Shown one piece after another: positions 26,310 through 36,606 of a DNA stretch of 64,000 nt. The position numbers and the translations under genes are program-made. Where the stretch lies: NCBI RefSeq assembly GCF_003201285.1, contig NZ_QICS01000001.1, positions 272,678 through 336,677 of the forward strand. Direction: 5' to 3'. This DNA is from Lachnotalea glycerini (GTDB lineage: Bacteria; Bacillota; Clostridia; Lachnospirales; Lachnospiraceae). The notes under the pieces are model-generated. The model saw only the letters and a list, made by a program, of their open reading frames with translations. It did no database searches and was not told the DNA's origin. The first letter of the stretch is position 1. Each line of letters starts with the position of its first letter.

Positions 26310-29300
26310 ATGATGCATTTAGATTATGAACAGGAAGTAAAACAAGTCTTAAAGTTGATAAAAAATAAGAAAATGTCTCCCCAGGAAGGAAAGCAAAAGA
26401 TAGAAAAACTCAGATATCAAAAAGAAAGTTCATTTTCAGAAGGGGTAGCTATTATAGGAATGTCCGGAAGGTTTCCTGGTGCAGATAATGTCAGTGATTT
26501 CTGGGATATTTTAAGCAATGGGAAAAACTGCATCACACAAGTGCCAAAAGAGCGATGGGATCATGATACCTATTATGACCCCGATGTAAAAAATTTAAAG
26601 AAAACAAATTCTCGCTTTGGAGGATTTATCAATGACATTGATAAATTTGACCCGCTCTTTTTCAATATATCAGGAATGGAAGCAGAGGTTATGGATCCGC
26701 AACAGCGCTTGTTTTTAGAAGAGAGTTATCATGCACTGGAACAGGCCGGATATGCCAATGATAAAGTATCCGGTGAAAAATGTGGCGTTTATGTTGCTGC
26801 GGCACCAAGAGATTATCTGACTCATTTGGAAGAAAAAAATATTGAAGGGAGCGCGCAGGCATTTTGGGGAAATACAGGCTCGATCTTAGCTTCCAGAATA
26901 TCGTACTATTTAAATTTGAAAGGACCGGCAATTTCTTTGGATACCGCTTGCTCCTCTTCCTTAGTCGCAGTGCATCTGGCATGTCAGGGAATTTTGTCAG
27001 GAGATGTTAAGATGGCTGTTGCCGGGGGGGCTTGGATTTGTACAACACAGCACTACTATATACTCACAAGTAATGCAGGGATGCTCTCCCCCGATGGGAA
27101 ATGTAAAACATTTGATGACAGAGCAGATGGAATTGTAAACGGGGAATGTGTGGGAGCAATTGTATTAAAATCCTTAAAAGATGCAGTCAAAGACCATGAT
27201 CACATACTTGGAGTCATCAAATCCTCTGGAATCAATCAGGATGGCAAAACAAATGGAATCACTGCTCCAAGTTCCTTGTCCCAGACAAAGTTAGAAATGG
27301 AAGTGTATGATAAGGCAGATATTAATCCGGAGACAATTTCATACATAGAGACGCATGGAACGGGAACGAAGCTTGGAGATCCGATTGAGGTTGAGGCATT
27401 AGACCGTGCATTTAAACAGTATACCAATAGGAAACATTTTTGTGCGCTGGGATCCGTAAAAACAAATATTGGACATGCTTCCCTTGCAGCAGGCATCGCA
27501 AGTGTTATAAAAGTTTTACTCGCATTAAAATATAAGAAAATACCCGCATTGTTAAATTTTGAAACGTTAAATGAGCATATTGACTTAAGCCAGAGCGCAT
27601 TTTATGTTAATACTGCTCTTACAGACTGGGAAGGCTTTGGACAGCCATTAAGGGCAGCAGTCAGCTCGTTTGGTCTGGGAGGTACGAACGCACATTTAGT
27701 AATTGAAGAATATACAAGAAATAAGCAGTCTGATGTAAAGAAAATGTTTTATCCGATTACCTTTTCAGCAAAAACAAGTGAAGCTCTCTATCATAGGATA
27801 AGAGAATTTGGAATTTGGCTGGAAGAAGATGGGAATATTTCTAAATTAGAGGACATTTCTTATACTTTGAATGTTTGCAGAGCACATATGGAAATTCGTG
27901 CGGGTTTTGTGGTAGAAAACCACCAGGAATTAAAACAGAAGATGGATGATTTTCTGAAAGCAGATGCCAAATATTCTAAAAAAACGGCTGACCCAAAAAA
28001 CAATGTAGAACTATCGAAGGTGCTAACAGAATTAAAAAGTTCATCTCTTTCAAGACAAGAGTACCAAGAAAAAGTCGTATGTTTAATGGAGTATTACCTG
28101 AGCGGTCATACGGTTGAATGGGAACAGTTATACAAAAAGGAGGACTGCTATAAAATACCTTTACCGGTATATCCGTTTAGCAAAGAATCCTACTGGATTT
28201 CCAAAATTGAAAAGGAGGAAGAAGTGATACTATCCGGAAACCAGTTGTATTCATTAATGGATGAAAACGTAATTCATTCTGAAGCTTCTTCTGGATATAG
28301 ATTAAATTATTATGAAACGCGATGGGTAAATCAGACGGATGATTTAAAAAAAGCACTGACATTCCATGAACCTGTTTTAGTATTTGCATATAAAACGCAG
28401 GATGCACTTCTTGATGAAATCAGACAAAGAAGCGAAAACATGGTAGTGATATACCCAGGTGATGCGTATCGGTATTTAGGAGATAATGAGTATGAAATTC
28501 ATAAGGATAATGAAAAGGAACTGTCTGTTGTATTAAATGAGTTAAAGGAACAAAATCTTTATCCTAAGAAAATTATATATTTATGGACATGGAAGAAATT
28601 TGATATAAATGAAAATACATTTGCAGAATGTGCTTATTCTATATTCCATTTACTGAAAAATCTTCATGCATTATATAGCAGAGAGTTAAAAGAAATAAAG
28701 GTATTATATCAGACAGAGGATGGGCAGATCAATCCGTATTTGGAGGCAATTGGAGCTTATAGCCAGTCACTGGGATATTTGTTTCCCGAGCTTTTATTCT
28801 CCACAATCCATTTAATAGGCAGCGATATTTCTGTGAATGATGTTATGACAGAGCTATATGATAAGTCAGCTAAGAAAGAAGTTCGGTATCAAAATGGAAC
28901 AAGATGGATTCAAAAAACAGATGCGATTACTTTAAAAAAAGAAAACGAAAATATTCTAAAGCAAAATGGGGTGTATCTGATTACTGGAGGAGCCGGTGGT
29001 CTTGGATTACTATTTGCAAGGTATTTGGCGGTTCATTATTCAGCCAGACTGATATTAATTGGTCGTTCTGCGTTATCGGAAGAGAAAAAAAAGATAGTAG
29101 AAGAATTTGACGAGCAAGGAGCCAAAGCCGTGTATTATCGAGCTGATGTTTCAGAACCAAAACAAATGGCAGCGGTGATAAAGAAAGCAGCAGAGATCTT
29201 TGGGCCAATTCAGGGTGTCATTCATGCGGCAGGAATTATGAGTGATAAACTAATCATACAAAAGGAGCAGAAGGATTTTGAACAAACAGTACAGGCAAAA

Positions 29301-32300
29301 ATAAAAGGATCTGTTGTATTAGACGAAGTTACAAAGGAGGAACCTCTTGATTTCTTTGTGCTCTTTTCCTCCACATCATCTATACTCGGTGATTTTGGAC
29401 AATGTGATTATTCGATTGGGAACCGATTTTTGGATAGTTATGCAAAGCACAGAAATGCATTAGTAAAGAAGAAGCAAAGAAACGGAAAAGCGATCACAAT
29501 CAACTGGCCTTTATGGCAGGAAGGTGGAATGCATGTTCAAAGGGATACAGAAACCCTTTACCTAAAAACATCCGTGATGGGATATCTTAAGACAGAAGAT
29601 GGATTGGAAGCATTCAGAAAAATCATGGAATCTGGAAAGGAACAGGTTATGGTTTTATATGGAGAGAAAGATAGAATCGATGCATCCATGGGAATTGAAA
29701 AGGGAGAGCTAACACATTCAGTTACAGAAAAATTTAATCAAGTAGATAAAAGTCTGCCCCATTGCATACAGGAAGACAAACCAATGGCAATTAATTTTCA
29801 GTCGGATATAAGAAAAATTGCTGCAGCTATTTTAAAAATCCGTCCGGAGCAAATGGAAACGGATACCAATGTAGCAGAATATGGTTTTGATTCCATATCA
29901 CTAAAGGTATATGCAGATAAAATATCAGAACAGTTCCAGATAGAGTTATTACCCACTGTTTTCTTTTCTGAAAATACAATAGAAAACTTAGCAAGTTACA
30001 TATTAAATGAGTACAAAGAAAAAATATTCAACTATTATGACAAAGAGAAGCAGGAAATAAAAGCAGTGGAGGTGAAAGGGCACAAGCAGCAAAGCGATTT
30101 AAAACCATTAAAGGAACAAATGTCATCCTTACAGCGTATTCCAATAGAAACACGAAACGTGCAGCAGAATAAAAAATATGAGCCAATTGCAATTATCGGT
30201 GTTACAGGAATGCTTCCAGGTTCTAAGGACTTGAATGAGTTTTGGACAAACTTAATGGATAGTAAAGATTTAATTACTGAAATTCCTTCCGACAGATGGG
30301 ACTGGCACAAATTTTACAGTAAAGATCAAGCAGAAAGAAATAAGTCGATTTCTAATTCTGGTGGATTCATAAGAGATGTTGATAAATTTGACGCATCATT
30401 TTTTAATATTTCACGCCGGGAAGCGGAATTAATGGACCCACAGCAAAGATTATTGTTGCAGTCAGTATGGAGTACAACAGAAGATGCAGGGTATAGAGCG
30501 TGTGACCTTGCCGGGAAAGACATAGGAGTTTTTATCGGATTTCAGTTCAGTGACTATCAGGAACTATTAATGGAAATAGGAGAAGCAAAACCACAAATAG
30601 CAACCGGAAATGCACATTCTTTGTTAGCAAATCGAATTTCCTATTTTATGAATTTTATGGGACCAAGTGAATCCATTGATACGGCGTGTTCCAGCAGTCT
30701 GGTAGCAATTCACAGAGCGGTAAAATCCATCCAAAGTGGAGAAAGCGAGATGGCATTTGCCGGGGGTGTCAGCCTGATGCTGTCACCGGGAGCTTTTCTA
30801 AGTGCCAGTAAATTAGGAATTTTGTCACCGAATAACAGGTGCAAAACCTTTGATAAGGATGCAGATGGCTATGTGAGAGGAGAAGGCGTAGGAACTCTTT
30901 TGTTAAAACCTTTAAGTAAAGCAATACTAGACAAAGATAATATCTATGCAGTGATTAAAGGCAGTGCACTAAACCACGGAGGCAGGGCAAATTCCCTGAC
31001 GGCACCAAATCCAGATGCACAAGCAAAGGTATTGGTAAAAGCTTATCAGGAAGCGGAGATTACGCCAGATACCATCGGCTATATTGAGGCACATGGTACG
31101 GGAACAGAATTAGGAGATCCCATCGAAATAGAAGGGTTAAAAAAGGCATTTAAAAAGCTATATAACATAAATGGGATGACAGAGCAAAAGGTAAATTATT
31201 GTGGGATTGGAGCGGTTAAAACAAACATCGGTCATTTGGAACCGGCGGCAGGTTTAGCGGGAATCATCAAAGTAATCTATGCACTAAAGCAGAAAGAAAT
31301 ACCTGCGACCATTCATTTAAATAATTTAAACCCATATATTAATCTGACCGATACGCCATTTTATATTGTAACAGAACCGACAAAGTGGGAAAAGCCAAGA
31401 GATCAAAACGGCGTAGAATTGCCACGTAAAGCCGGAGTCAGTTCCTTTGGTTTTGGTGGAGCAAATGCTCATGTAGTACTAGAAGAATATAATCAGCCTC
31501 TTTCTGAAAATACTAAGATTGAACCACAGATTATTATTCTCTCAGCAAAAAATCAGGAATGCTTAAGAGAGTATGCCATAAATTTGTTTGAATTTCTTGC
31601 GGCCAAGAACGATGCAAATAACAAGCCTGTTCATTTTTTAGATTTGGCATATACACTACAGTTTGGACGAGAGGCAATGCAATGGCGGCTGGCAATTGTG
31701 GCATCGAATCAAAATGAGCTGGAACAATATTTAAAAGCATTTATAGATGGAGAATCCGAGGAGGGAAGTCCTGTTTATTTCAATTATAAAAACATAGCAA
31801 AACATACGTTTGATCTGTTTGACCAAGATGACGATGCATACGCCATGATTTCGCAATGGATTGAAAAGAAAAAACTGGATAAACTGGCGAAACTATGGGT
31901 TTTGGGATACGAAATTGATTGGAACCATCTACATAAAGGTGAAACATACTTTAGAATTTCATTGCCCACCTATCCATTTAAAAAGGAACGTTTCTGGCTG
32001 GCGAAAGAGGGGAGCGAAAGAAGTAGATTTCAGGCAAATGAGTATGGTACTCTAATTGATTCTTTGGAATTTGATTTAAGCATGAAAGAAGGAATCGTAT
32101 TTAAAAAGGCAATGAATAACCAGTTAGATATGATAAGGGATCACATTATAAACGGCAAATCCGTTTTTCCGGGTGTTGGATACCTTGAAATGGTATATCA
32201 AGCCGCCTGTATTGTGAGAAAACATAAGAGAATCTCCTTCAAGCATATTTATTGGATGAACCCGCTTAGTTTAGATGAAAAAGAATGTGTGGTATTAGTG

Positions 32301-35300
32301 CGCATATCAAAGAAGGATGAGAAGCTAGTTTTTTGGATTTCAGATGAAGAAGAAAAGAAACTATATGCAAAGGGTGAACTCGATGAGAATCAAAGCGAAA
32401 CGCAAGAATTAGAAAAGGTTTCTATTGAATTGATAAAAAGCAGATGCCACAAGAAAGTTAGCAGCGAGGAAATTTATGAGCAATATGCTAGAAATGGAGT
32501 TTCCTATGGCTCGTTTTTCAAAGGAATCCAAGATGTTTATCAAAATAAGGAAGAAGCATTAGGAGAAATTCATTTAACCTCAGGACAAGATCTTAATTCC
32601 TATTCCTTACATCCGACTTTGTTGGATAGTGCATTGCAGGTGATCGGCTGTTTAAAAGAGTCGGGCAATCAAGTATTCGTACCATTTGCCGTAGACAAAA
32701 TTGAAATTTTCAGACCATTACAACCAGAAATGTATGCCTATGTACGCTCATCCGGCCATAATAGATATCATATAACAATCCTGGATGAGAATGGAAATGT
32801 ATGTGTAAGATTTAACGACTATACATTAGGGGAAGTAACAAATATAAGTGAAAAACTTTATTATGAACCGGTATGGGAGAAGAAAGCACTTACGTCAAAG
32901 GTGGAACAAAGGATAGAAGGAAAAGTCGGTATTGTGTATACCGGGGACAGTGAATGTCTGGCAAAAAGAATAGCAGCAAAATATGAGGATGCGGTAGAAA
33001 TTAAATTAGGTACGTGCAGCGGCCAGTCAGAAGGCAATCAGTACGAATTAAATGTAGAAAATGCATCCGATATCAGTCAACTGGTTAACTGTCTGCCTCC
33101 ATTAAATGGGATATATTTTTTAGGTGGAATTCAGAAAGATTCAAAGAATACAAACAACTATCAGGCAGTTGCCAAAAAACAGGAACAAGGGGTAATCAGT
33201 TTATTCCGTTTCATAAAGGAAATAGGTAATAGCTCCAAATTTGGTGGGCTTGGTGATTTAAAAATAGTGACAAATAATGTGTATCCTGTTGCAGGCAGCA
33301 ATGTGGTATTGCCGGTAGCTGCCCAAATAATAGGATTTGTCAAGTCTTTTGCAAAAGAGTATCCCAAAATAAGAGTAACTTCTGTGGATCTCGACTTGCC
33401 AGACTTATATCATACTTTTTCAGATGAGGAATTTGATGCATTGATACAGCCAATTTTTATGGAGGAAAGTAATGAAAATGGAGAAACGGTTGTATACCGG
33501 AATAACGAACGGTATGTTCGGACATTGAAGCCAATTAAATTGACTGGTAATGAAAAAAGCGTTTTAAAAGAACACGGTATTTATATGATCATTGGCGGAA
33601 CAGGGGGAATCGGGATTGTATTAAGCAAATATTTAAGCCATGCCTATAAAGCAAACTTGATTTTAGTAGGCAGAAGCAGTCTGACAATGGAACAATCAGA
33701 ACGATTAATGGAGATTGAGAAAGAAGGCGGTAAGGCTTATTACTATCAGGCAGATGTTACAGATGCAGATGGGATAAGAGAAGTTGTAAGTAAAGTAAAA
33801 CATCAGTTTGGCAGAATGAATGGTGTGTTTCATTCAGCAATTGTATCAAAAGATAAAACCATTCAAACTATGTCAGAAGATAATTTTCGTGCAGCACTTG
33901 ATCCAAAGGTAATAGGAAGTGAGGTATTGTTTCACATATTGAAAGAGGAGCCGTTGGATTTCATGGCATTTTTTTCATCAACCTCTTCCATTGCAGGTAT
34001 GCCGGGACAATGTAATTATGTCAGTGGACTTAATTTTGAAGACAGCTTTGCTTCTTATATTCAACCCAGAGTCTCTTATCCGGTAAAGATATTTTACTGG
34101 GGGTACTGGGGACTGGGTTCTAGTGAAGATAAGGAATATGGAAAATATCTTAAGATGCAGGGGATAGATAAGATTAGCGTAGAGGAAGGAATTCAGACAC
34201 TGGAAAAGGTATTAAATAGTTCCTATCATCAGGTATTTATACTAAAAGCAGAGGAAAGCGTCTATCAGAAGCTTGGCATCTATGAAGTAGATGAAGTCCC
34301 AAGTCAGAAGAATCAGATACAAATGACTACTGCTGAAACAATCATACAGGAAAGAGAGTTAACAATCAAAGATACCGTTGGTTCTGAAAAGGATCGGTTA
34401 AAAGAATTTTTAAAAGATAGGATAGCAACGCTGTTAAAAGATGAAAAAGACAGTATTGAGGATGAAACACTCTTTTCGGATATGGGTATTGACTCTTTAT
34501 TAGGATTGGAATTTCATGCAAATCTTGAAAAAAGCTTTGGAGAGCTTCCAACTTCACTGCTCTTTGAACATACAAATGTCAAATCCTTAGTCAAATATCT
34601 ATTAGAGAATAAAAAGGAAAAAGTCAAAGAAATATTAATGGAACCGATGAAGGATAATAATCGTATTAATATGTTTTCCTATCGTACTAAGAAACAAGAA
34701 GAGTTACAAAAGGAGGAGTCACTTGGAGTTTTAAAGGAGAAACCCAAAAATGTAGACCTTCCGATAGAACTTGAGAGCTTTATGGTGGAACTGGATTCAG
34801 GTACTAAAATAGAAGTGAGTGTGAAAGGAACGAAAGATCCTGTTTTAATCATTCCCGGTTTCGCTGTAAATTCTGTTATCGATATTTATCAGATAAGAGA
34901 TTTGTCAGAGGATTATCAGGTGATTTCAATTAACCTTCCGGGCCACGCAAAAAGTGATATTATTGAAGATTTATCACTAAAAGGCATGAGCCGTATGATG
35001 ATACAAGTCATGGACAAGCTCAATATTATAAAACCATTTCACGTTATTGGCGGTTCATTTGGTGGCATGATTGCCCAAAGTATTGCAAAAGAATTTCCAG
35101 AACGAATAAAAACACTTACCTTACTAGGAAGTTTTACCCTGTCAAAGTTTGAGGGAGTGACGAAATACTTTTCATTTATCGAGACAGTTTCCAATGATTT
35201 TGAAATTGTTAGAAAAAATACAACATCAGAAGAAATCAAACAGAACATAGATTATTGTCTCAATTTATATAAAATTAGTCAGGAAACAAATACAGCTTTG

Positions 35301-35555
35301 CTGATGAAGTATCTGGATTTAATGAAACAGGGCATGACAACGAGTCATATTTTAAGCCAGATAAAAGTGCCAACGTTAATCATGGCAGGTGAACTGGATT
35401 CTGTTGTAGATCCACAAGAATCCAAAATGATTCATGAAGGGATTGAATACTCCAAATATATAAAAATTGAGGACGGGGGGCATTTTATAAATTTAACACA
35501 CCATAAAAAGGTAAACGAAACGGTAAAAGAATTTCTGGAACAATTTGACACATAA
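26310..35555 (+). CDS. Terminal trans-AT PKS: KS-KR-ACP-KS-DH-KR-ACP-TE
   Basis: A 3081-residue protein that ends the assembly line. Residues 1-40 form the docking helices that receive the previous protein. KS6 (Cys214 in DTACSSS; the usual EAHGTGT reads ETHGTGT) is followed by a KR (TGGAGGLG near 892, FSS/Tyr/Asn intact) and an ACP (Ser1195, GFDSI). KS7 (Cys1460) leads a DH (His1945 in HIINGKSVFP, HPTLLDSALQ later), a KR (IGGTGGIG near 2429; NYVSGLNF lacks the usual Asn) and an ACP (Ser2729, GIDSL). The C-terminal alpha/beta hydrolase thioesterase has nucleophile Ser2916 in GGSFGG, a probable catalytic Asp in AGELDSVVD and His3058 in GGHF. Predicted chemistry is a beta-hydroxyl, then an alpha,beta-alkene next to the released carboxyl. 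Release by hydrolysis or lactonisation cannot be told from sequence. AAGGAG precedes ATGATG. Confidence 0.96.
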   Translation: MMHLDYEQEVKQVLKLIKNKKMSPQEGKQKIEKLRYQKESSFSEGVAIIGMSGRFPGADNVSDFWDILSNGKNCITQVPKERWDHDTYYDPDVKNLKKTNSRFGGFINDIDKFDPLFFNISGMEAEVMDPQQRLFLEESYHALEQAGYANDKVSGEKCGVYVAAAPRDYLTHLEEKNIEGSAQAFWGNTGSILASRISYYLNLKGPAISLDTACSSSLVAVHLACQGILSGDVKMAVAGGAWICTTQHYYILTSNAGMLSPDGKCKTFDDRADGIVNGECVGAIVLKSLKDAVKDHDHILGVIKSSGINQDGKTNGITAPSSLSQTKLEMEVYDKADINPETISYIETHGTGTKLGDPIEVEALDRAFKQYTNRKHFCALGSVKTNIGHASLAAGIASVIKVLLALKYKKIPALLNFETLNEHIDLSQSAFYVNTALTDWEGFGQPLRAAVSSFGLGGTNAHLVIEEYTRNKQSDVKKMFYPITFSAKTSEALYHRIREFGIWLEEDGNISKLEDISYTLNVCRAHMEIRAGFVVENHQELKQKMDDFLKADAKYSKKTADPKNNVELSKVLTELKSSSLSRQEYQEKVVCLMEYYLSGHTVEWEQLYKKEDCYKIPLPVYPFSKESYWISKIEKEEEVILSGNQLYSLMDENVIHSEASSGYRLNYYETRWVNQTDDLKKALTFHEPVLVFAYKTQDALLDEIRQRSENMVVIYPGDAYRYLGDNEYEIHKDNEKELSVVLNELKEQNLYPKKIIYLWTWKKFDINENTFAECAYSIFHLLKNLHALYSRELKEIKVLYQTEDGQINPYLEAIGAYSQSLGYLFPELLFSTIHLIGSDISVNDVMTELYDKSAKKEVRYQNGTRWIQKTDAITLKKENENILKQNGVYLITGGAGGLGLLFARYLAVHYSARLILIGRSALSEEKKKIVEEFDEQGAKAVYYRADVSEPKQMAAVIKKAAEIFGPIQGVIHAAGIMSDKLIIQKEQKDFEQTVQAKIKGSVVLDEVTKEEPLDFFVLFSSTSSILGDFGQCDYSIGNRFLDSYAKHRNALVKKKQRNGKAITINWPLWQEGGMHVQRDTETLYLKTSVMGYLKTEDGLEAFRKIMESGKEQVMVLYGEKDRIDASMGIEKGELTHSVTEKFNQVDKSLPHCIQEDKPMAINFQSDIRKIAAAILKIRPEQMETDTNVAEYGFDSISLKVYADKISEQFQIELLPTVFFSENTIENLASYILNEYKEKIFNYYDKEKQEIKAVEVKGHKQQSDLKPLKEQMSSLQRIPIETRNVQQNKKYEPIAIIGVTGMLPGSKDLNEFWTNLMDSKDLITEIPSDRWDWHKFYSKDQAERNKSISNSGGFIRDVDKFDASFFNISRREAELMDPQQRLLLQSVWSTTEDAGYRACDLAGKDIGVFIGFQFSDYQELLMEIGEAKPQIATGNAHSLLANRISYFMNFMGPSESIDTACSSSLVAIHRAVKSIQSGESEMAFAGGVSLMLSPGAFLSASKLGILSPNNRCKTFDKDADGYVRGEGVGTLLLKPLSKAILDKDNIYAVIKGSALNHGGRANSLTAPNPDAQAKVLVKAYQEAEITPDTIGYIEAHGTGTELGDPIEIEGLKKAFKKLYNINGMTEQKVNYCGIGAVKTNIGHLEPAAGLAGIIKVIYALKQKEIPATIHLNNLNPYINLTDTPFYIVTEPTKWEKPRDQNGVELPRKAGVSSFGFGGANAHVVLEEYNQPLSENTKIEPQIIILSAKNQECLREYAINLFEFLAAKNDANNKPVHFLDLAYTLQFGREAMQWRLAIVASNQNELEQYLKAFIDGESEEGSPVYFNYKNIAKHTFDLFDQDDDAYAMISQWIEKKKLDKLAKLWVLGYEIDWNHLHKGETYFRISLPTYPFKKERFWLAKEGSERSRFQANEYGTLIDSLEFDLSMKEGIVFKKAMNNQLDMIRDHIINGKSVFPGVGYLEMVYQAACIVRKHKRISFKHIYWMNPLSLDEKECVVLVRISKKDEKLVFWISDEEEKKLYAKGELDENQSETQELEKVSIELIKSRCHKKVSSEEIYEQYARNGVSYGSFFKGIQDVYQNKEEALGEIHLTSGQDLNSYSLHPTLLDSALQVIGCLKESGNQVFVPFAVDKIEIFRPLQPEMYAYVRSSGHNRYHITILDENGNVCVRFNDYTLGEVTNISEKLYYEPVWEKKALTSKVEQRIEGKVGIVYTGDSECLAKRIAAKYEDAVEIKLGTCSGQSEGNQYELNVENASDISQLVNCLPPLNGIYFLGGIQKDSKNTNNYQAVAKKQEQGVISLFRFIKEIGNSSKFGGLGDLKIVTNNVYPVAGSNVVLPVAAQIIGFVKSFAKEYPKIRVTSVDLDLPDLYHTFSDEEFDALIQPIFMEESNENGETVVYRNNERYVRTLKPIKLTGNEKSVLKEHGIYMIIGGTGGIGIVLSKYLSHAYKANLILVGRSSLTMEQSERLMEIEKEGGKAYYYQADVTDADGIREVVSKVKHQFGRMNGVFHSAIVSKDKTIQTMSEDNFRAALDPKVIGSEVLFHILKEEPLDFMAFFSSTSSIAGMPGQCNYVSGLNFEDSFASYIQPRVSYPVKIFYWGYWGLGSSEDKEYGKYLKMQGIDKISVEEGIQTLEKVLNSSYHQVFILKAEESVYQKLGIYEVDEVPSQKNQIQMTTAETIIQERELTIKDTVGSEKDRLKEFLKDRIATLLKDEKDSIEDETLFSDMGIDSLLGLEFHANLEKSFGELPTSLLFEHTNVKSLVKYLLENKKEKVKEILMEPMKDNNRINMFSYRTKKQEELQKEESLGVLKEKPKNVDLPIELESFMVELDSGTKIEVSVKGTKDPVLIIPGFAVNSVIDIYQIRDLSEDYQVISINLPGHAKSDIIEDLSLKGMSRMMIQVMDKLNIIKPFHVIGGSFGGMIAQSIAKEFPERIKTLTLLGSFTLSKFEGVTKYFSFIETVSNDFEIVRKNTTSEEIKQNIDYCLNLYKISQETNTALLMKYLDLMKQGMTTSHILSQIKVPTLIMAGELDSVVDPQESKMIHEGIEYSKYIKIEDGGHFINLTHHKKVNETVKEFLEQFDT

Positions 35556-35581
35556 GACACAAACAGATAAGGAGGCTTTAT

Positions 35582-36439
35582 ATGCTGATTGATACGATAA
35601 AAGCCAAATGGGACAAACTATTGGAAGAAGGACTCATACATTTTTATCAGGAACAGAATAAAGAGATGATATGGAACGGTAAAACCATGACCTTTTGTAT
35701 GGAATATGTACCGGAACGGGCAAAACGTGTGGGATGCTATCAGGCAAGCACGCATCCTTTGGGGGATAACATAATAAACAGAGAAGACTGCCTTTATGAT
35801 TTTGGAGAATTGGCATTATTAGCCAATAACAGACCGGTTGAAAAATACCATAGTATCCTTTGTTCCAAATCCTTCATACCACAAAATGAGTTTACCAAGG
35901 ATGAGATTATGGCAGTATCAAAAATTGTAGAAGAGACTGGGATACGATCTTTTTTCAATATGCGTGGAACAGCCGCAACGTTAGAACATTTTCATACGCA
36001 GGTGTTATGGAATCAGTTTCATATAGAAAATTTAGTAAAAGTATCAATCGACGAAAATATAGGCTATTTGCCTGATTATCCGGTTGGAAATATTCTTTTC
36101 ACTGGTGAGCTTTCCAAAAGATGTGATCTGTTATTTGAAAAGCTGAAGCTGCTATCAGAGTCAAAACTTCCACTTACAGTTAAGGACGATGGCAATTTAA
36201 GCAAAACGCCGCTCTTTACCTTGCTTTTTTGGGAGAATAATATTCTTCTGATTCCACGAAAACAGGAAACCTCAAGTCGGATGAAGGCAATGGTGGGAGG
36301 GTTAGAATTAAGTGGGTATTTTCTGATCACCGCTCCGCTTGCAAGAGAAAATCCTTTTAAAGGTGTAGATGAGAAGTACCTGATTGAGATTATCAGAGAG
36401 GTTGCTTTTGAAAAAGAAGATATTAATTTTTTATACTAA
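35582..36439 (+). CDS. GalT/Ap4A-phosphorylase-like (HIT superfamily) nucleotidyl-transfer enzyme
   Basis: A 285-residue soluble protein, 26 nt after the TE gene, with AAGGAGG before the ATG. The key motif is EHFHTQVLW, an HxHxQ triad like that of galactose-1-phosphate uridylyltransferase and Ap4A/GDP-sugar phosphorylases, which use the second His as nucleotidyl carrier. An upstream run (SFFNMRGTAATLEHFH) fits the strand leading to the triad. The family assignment rests on this motif and the general layout; the substrate is unknown. Placed before a CofD-like protein and a HAD enzyme, and in the same cluster as an epimerase and a glycosyltransferase, it may activate a sugar 1-phosphate. A house-keeping nucleotide phosphorylase is the alternative. 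Confidence 0.7.
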   Translation: MLIDTIKAKWDKLLEEGLIHFYQEQNKEMIWNGKTMTFCMEYVPERAKRVGCYQASTHPLGDNIINREDCLYDFGELALLANNRPVEKYHSILCSKSFIPQNEFTKDEIMAVSKIVEETGIRSFFNMRGTAATLEHFHTQVLWNQFHIENLVKVSIDENIGYLPDYPVGNILFTGELSKRCDLLFEKLKLLSESKLPLTVKDDGNLSKTPLFTLLFWENNILLIPRKQETSSRMKAMVGGLELSGYFLITAPLARENPFKGVDEKYLIEIIREVAFEKEDINFLY

Positions 36440-36461
36440 GAACTTTATCATAAGGAATGCA

Positions 36462-36493
36462 AAGTACCGCATTTTTGTGCAAAAATGTTACTT
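36462..36493. other. Intergenic hairpin between GalT-like and CofD-like genes
   Basis: AAGTA-CCG-CATTTTT and AAAAATG-T-TACTT arms face each other around a GTGC loop in the 167-bp gap, with a small bulge. No T-run follows. The rest of the gap holds no ORF with a start and site; the next gene's AAAGGAGG is at its end. A processing or attenuation role is possible. Confidence 0.4.
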
Positions 36494-36606
36494 CAAAGCC
36501 GTAAGGCATAATGGTAACAGGATTCTAATTATAAAGGAATGTCAAGGCTCTATGAAATAGGTGCCAAGGATTCCAAGAGCTCATAAGAAAAAAGGAGGAA
36601 AATATT

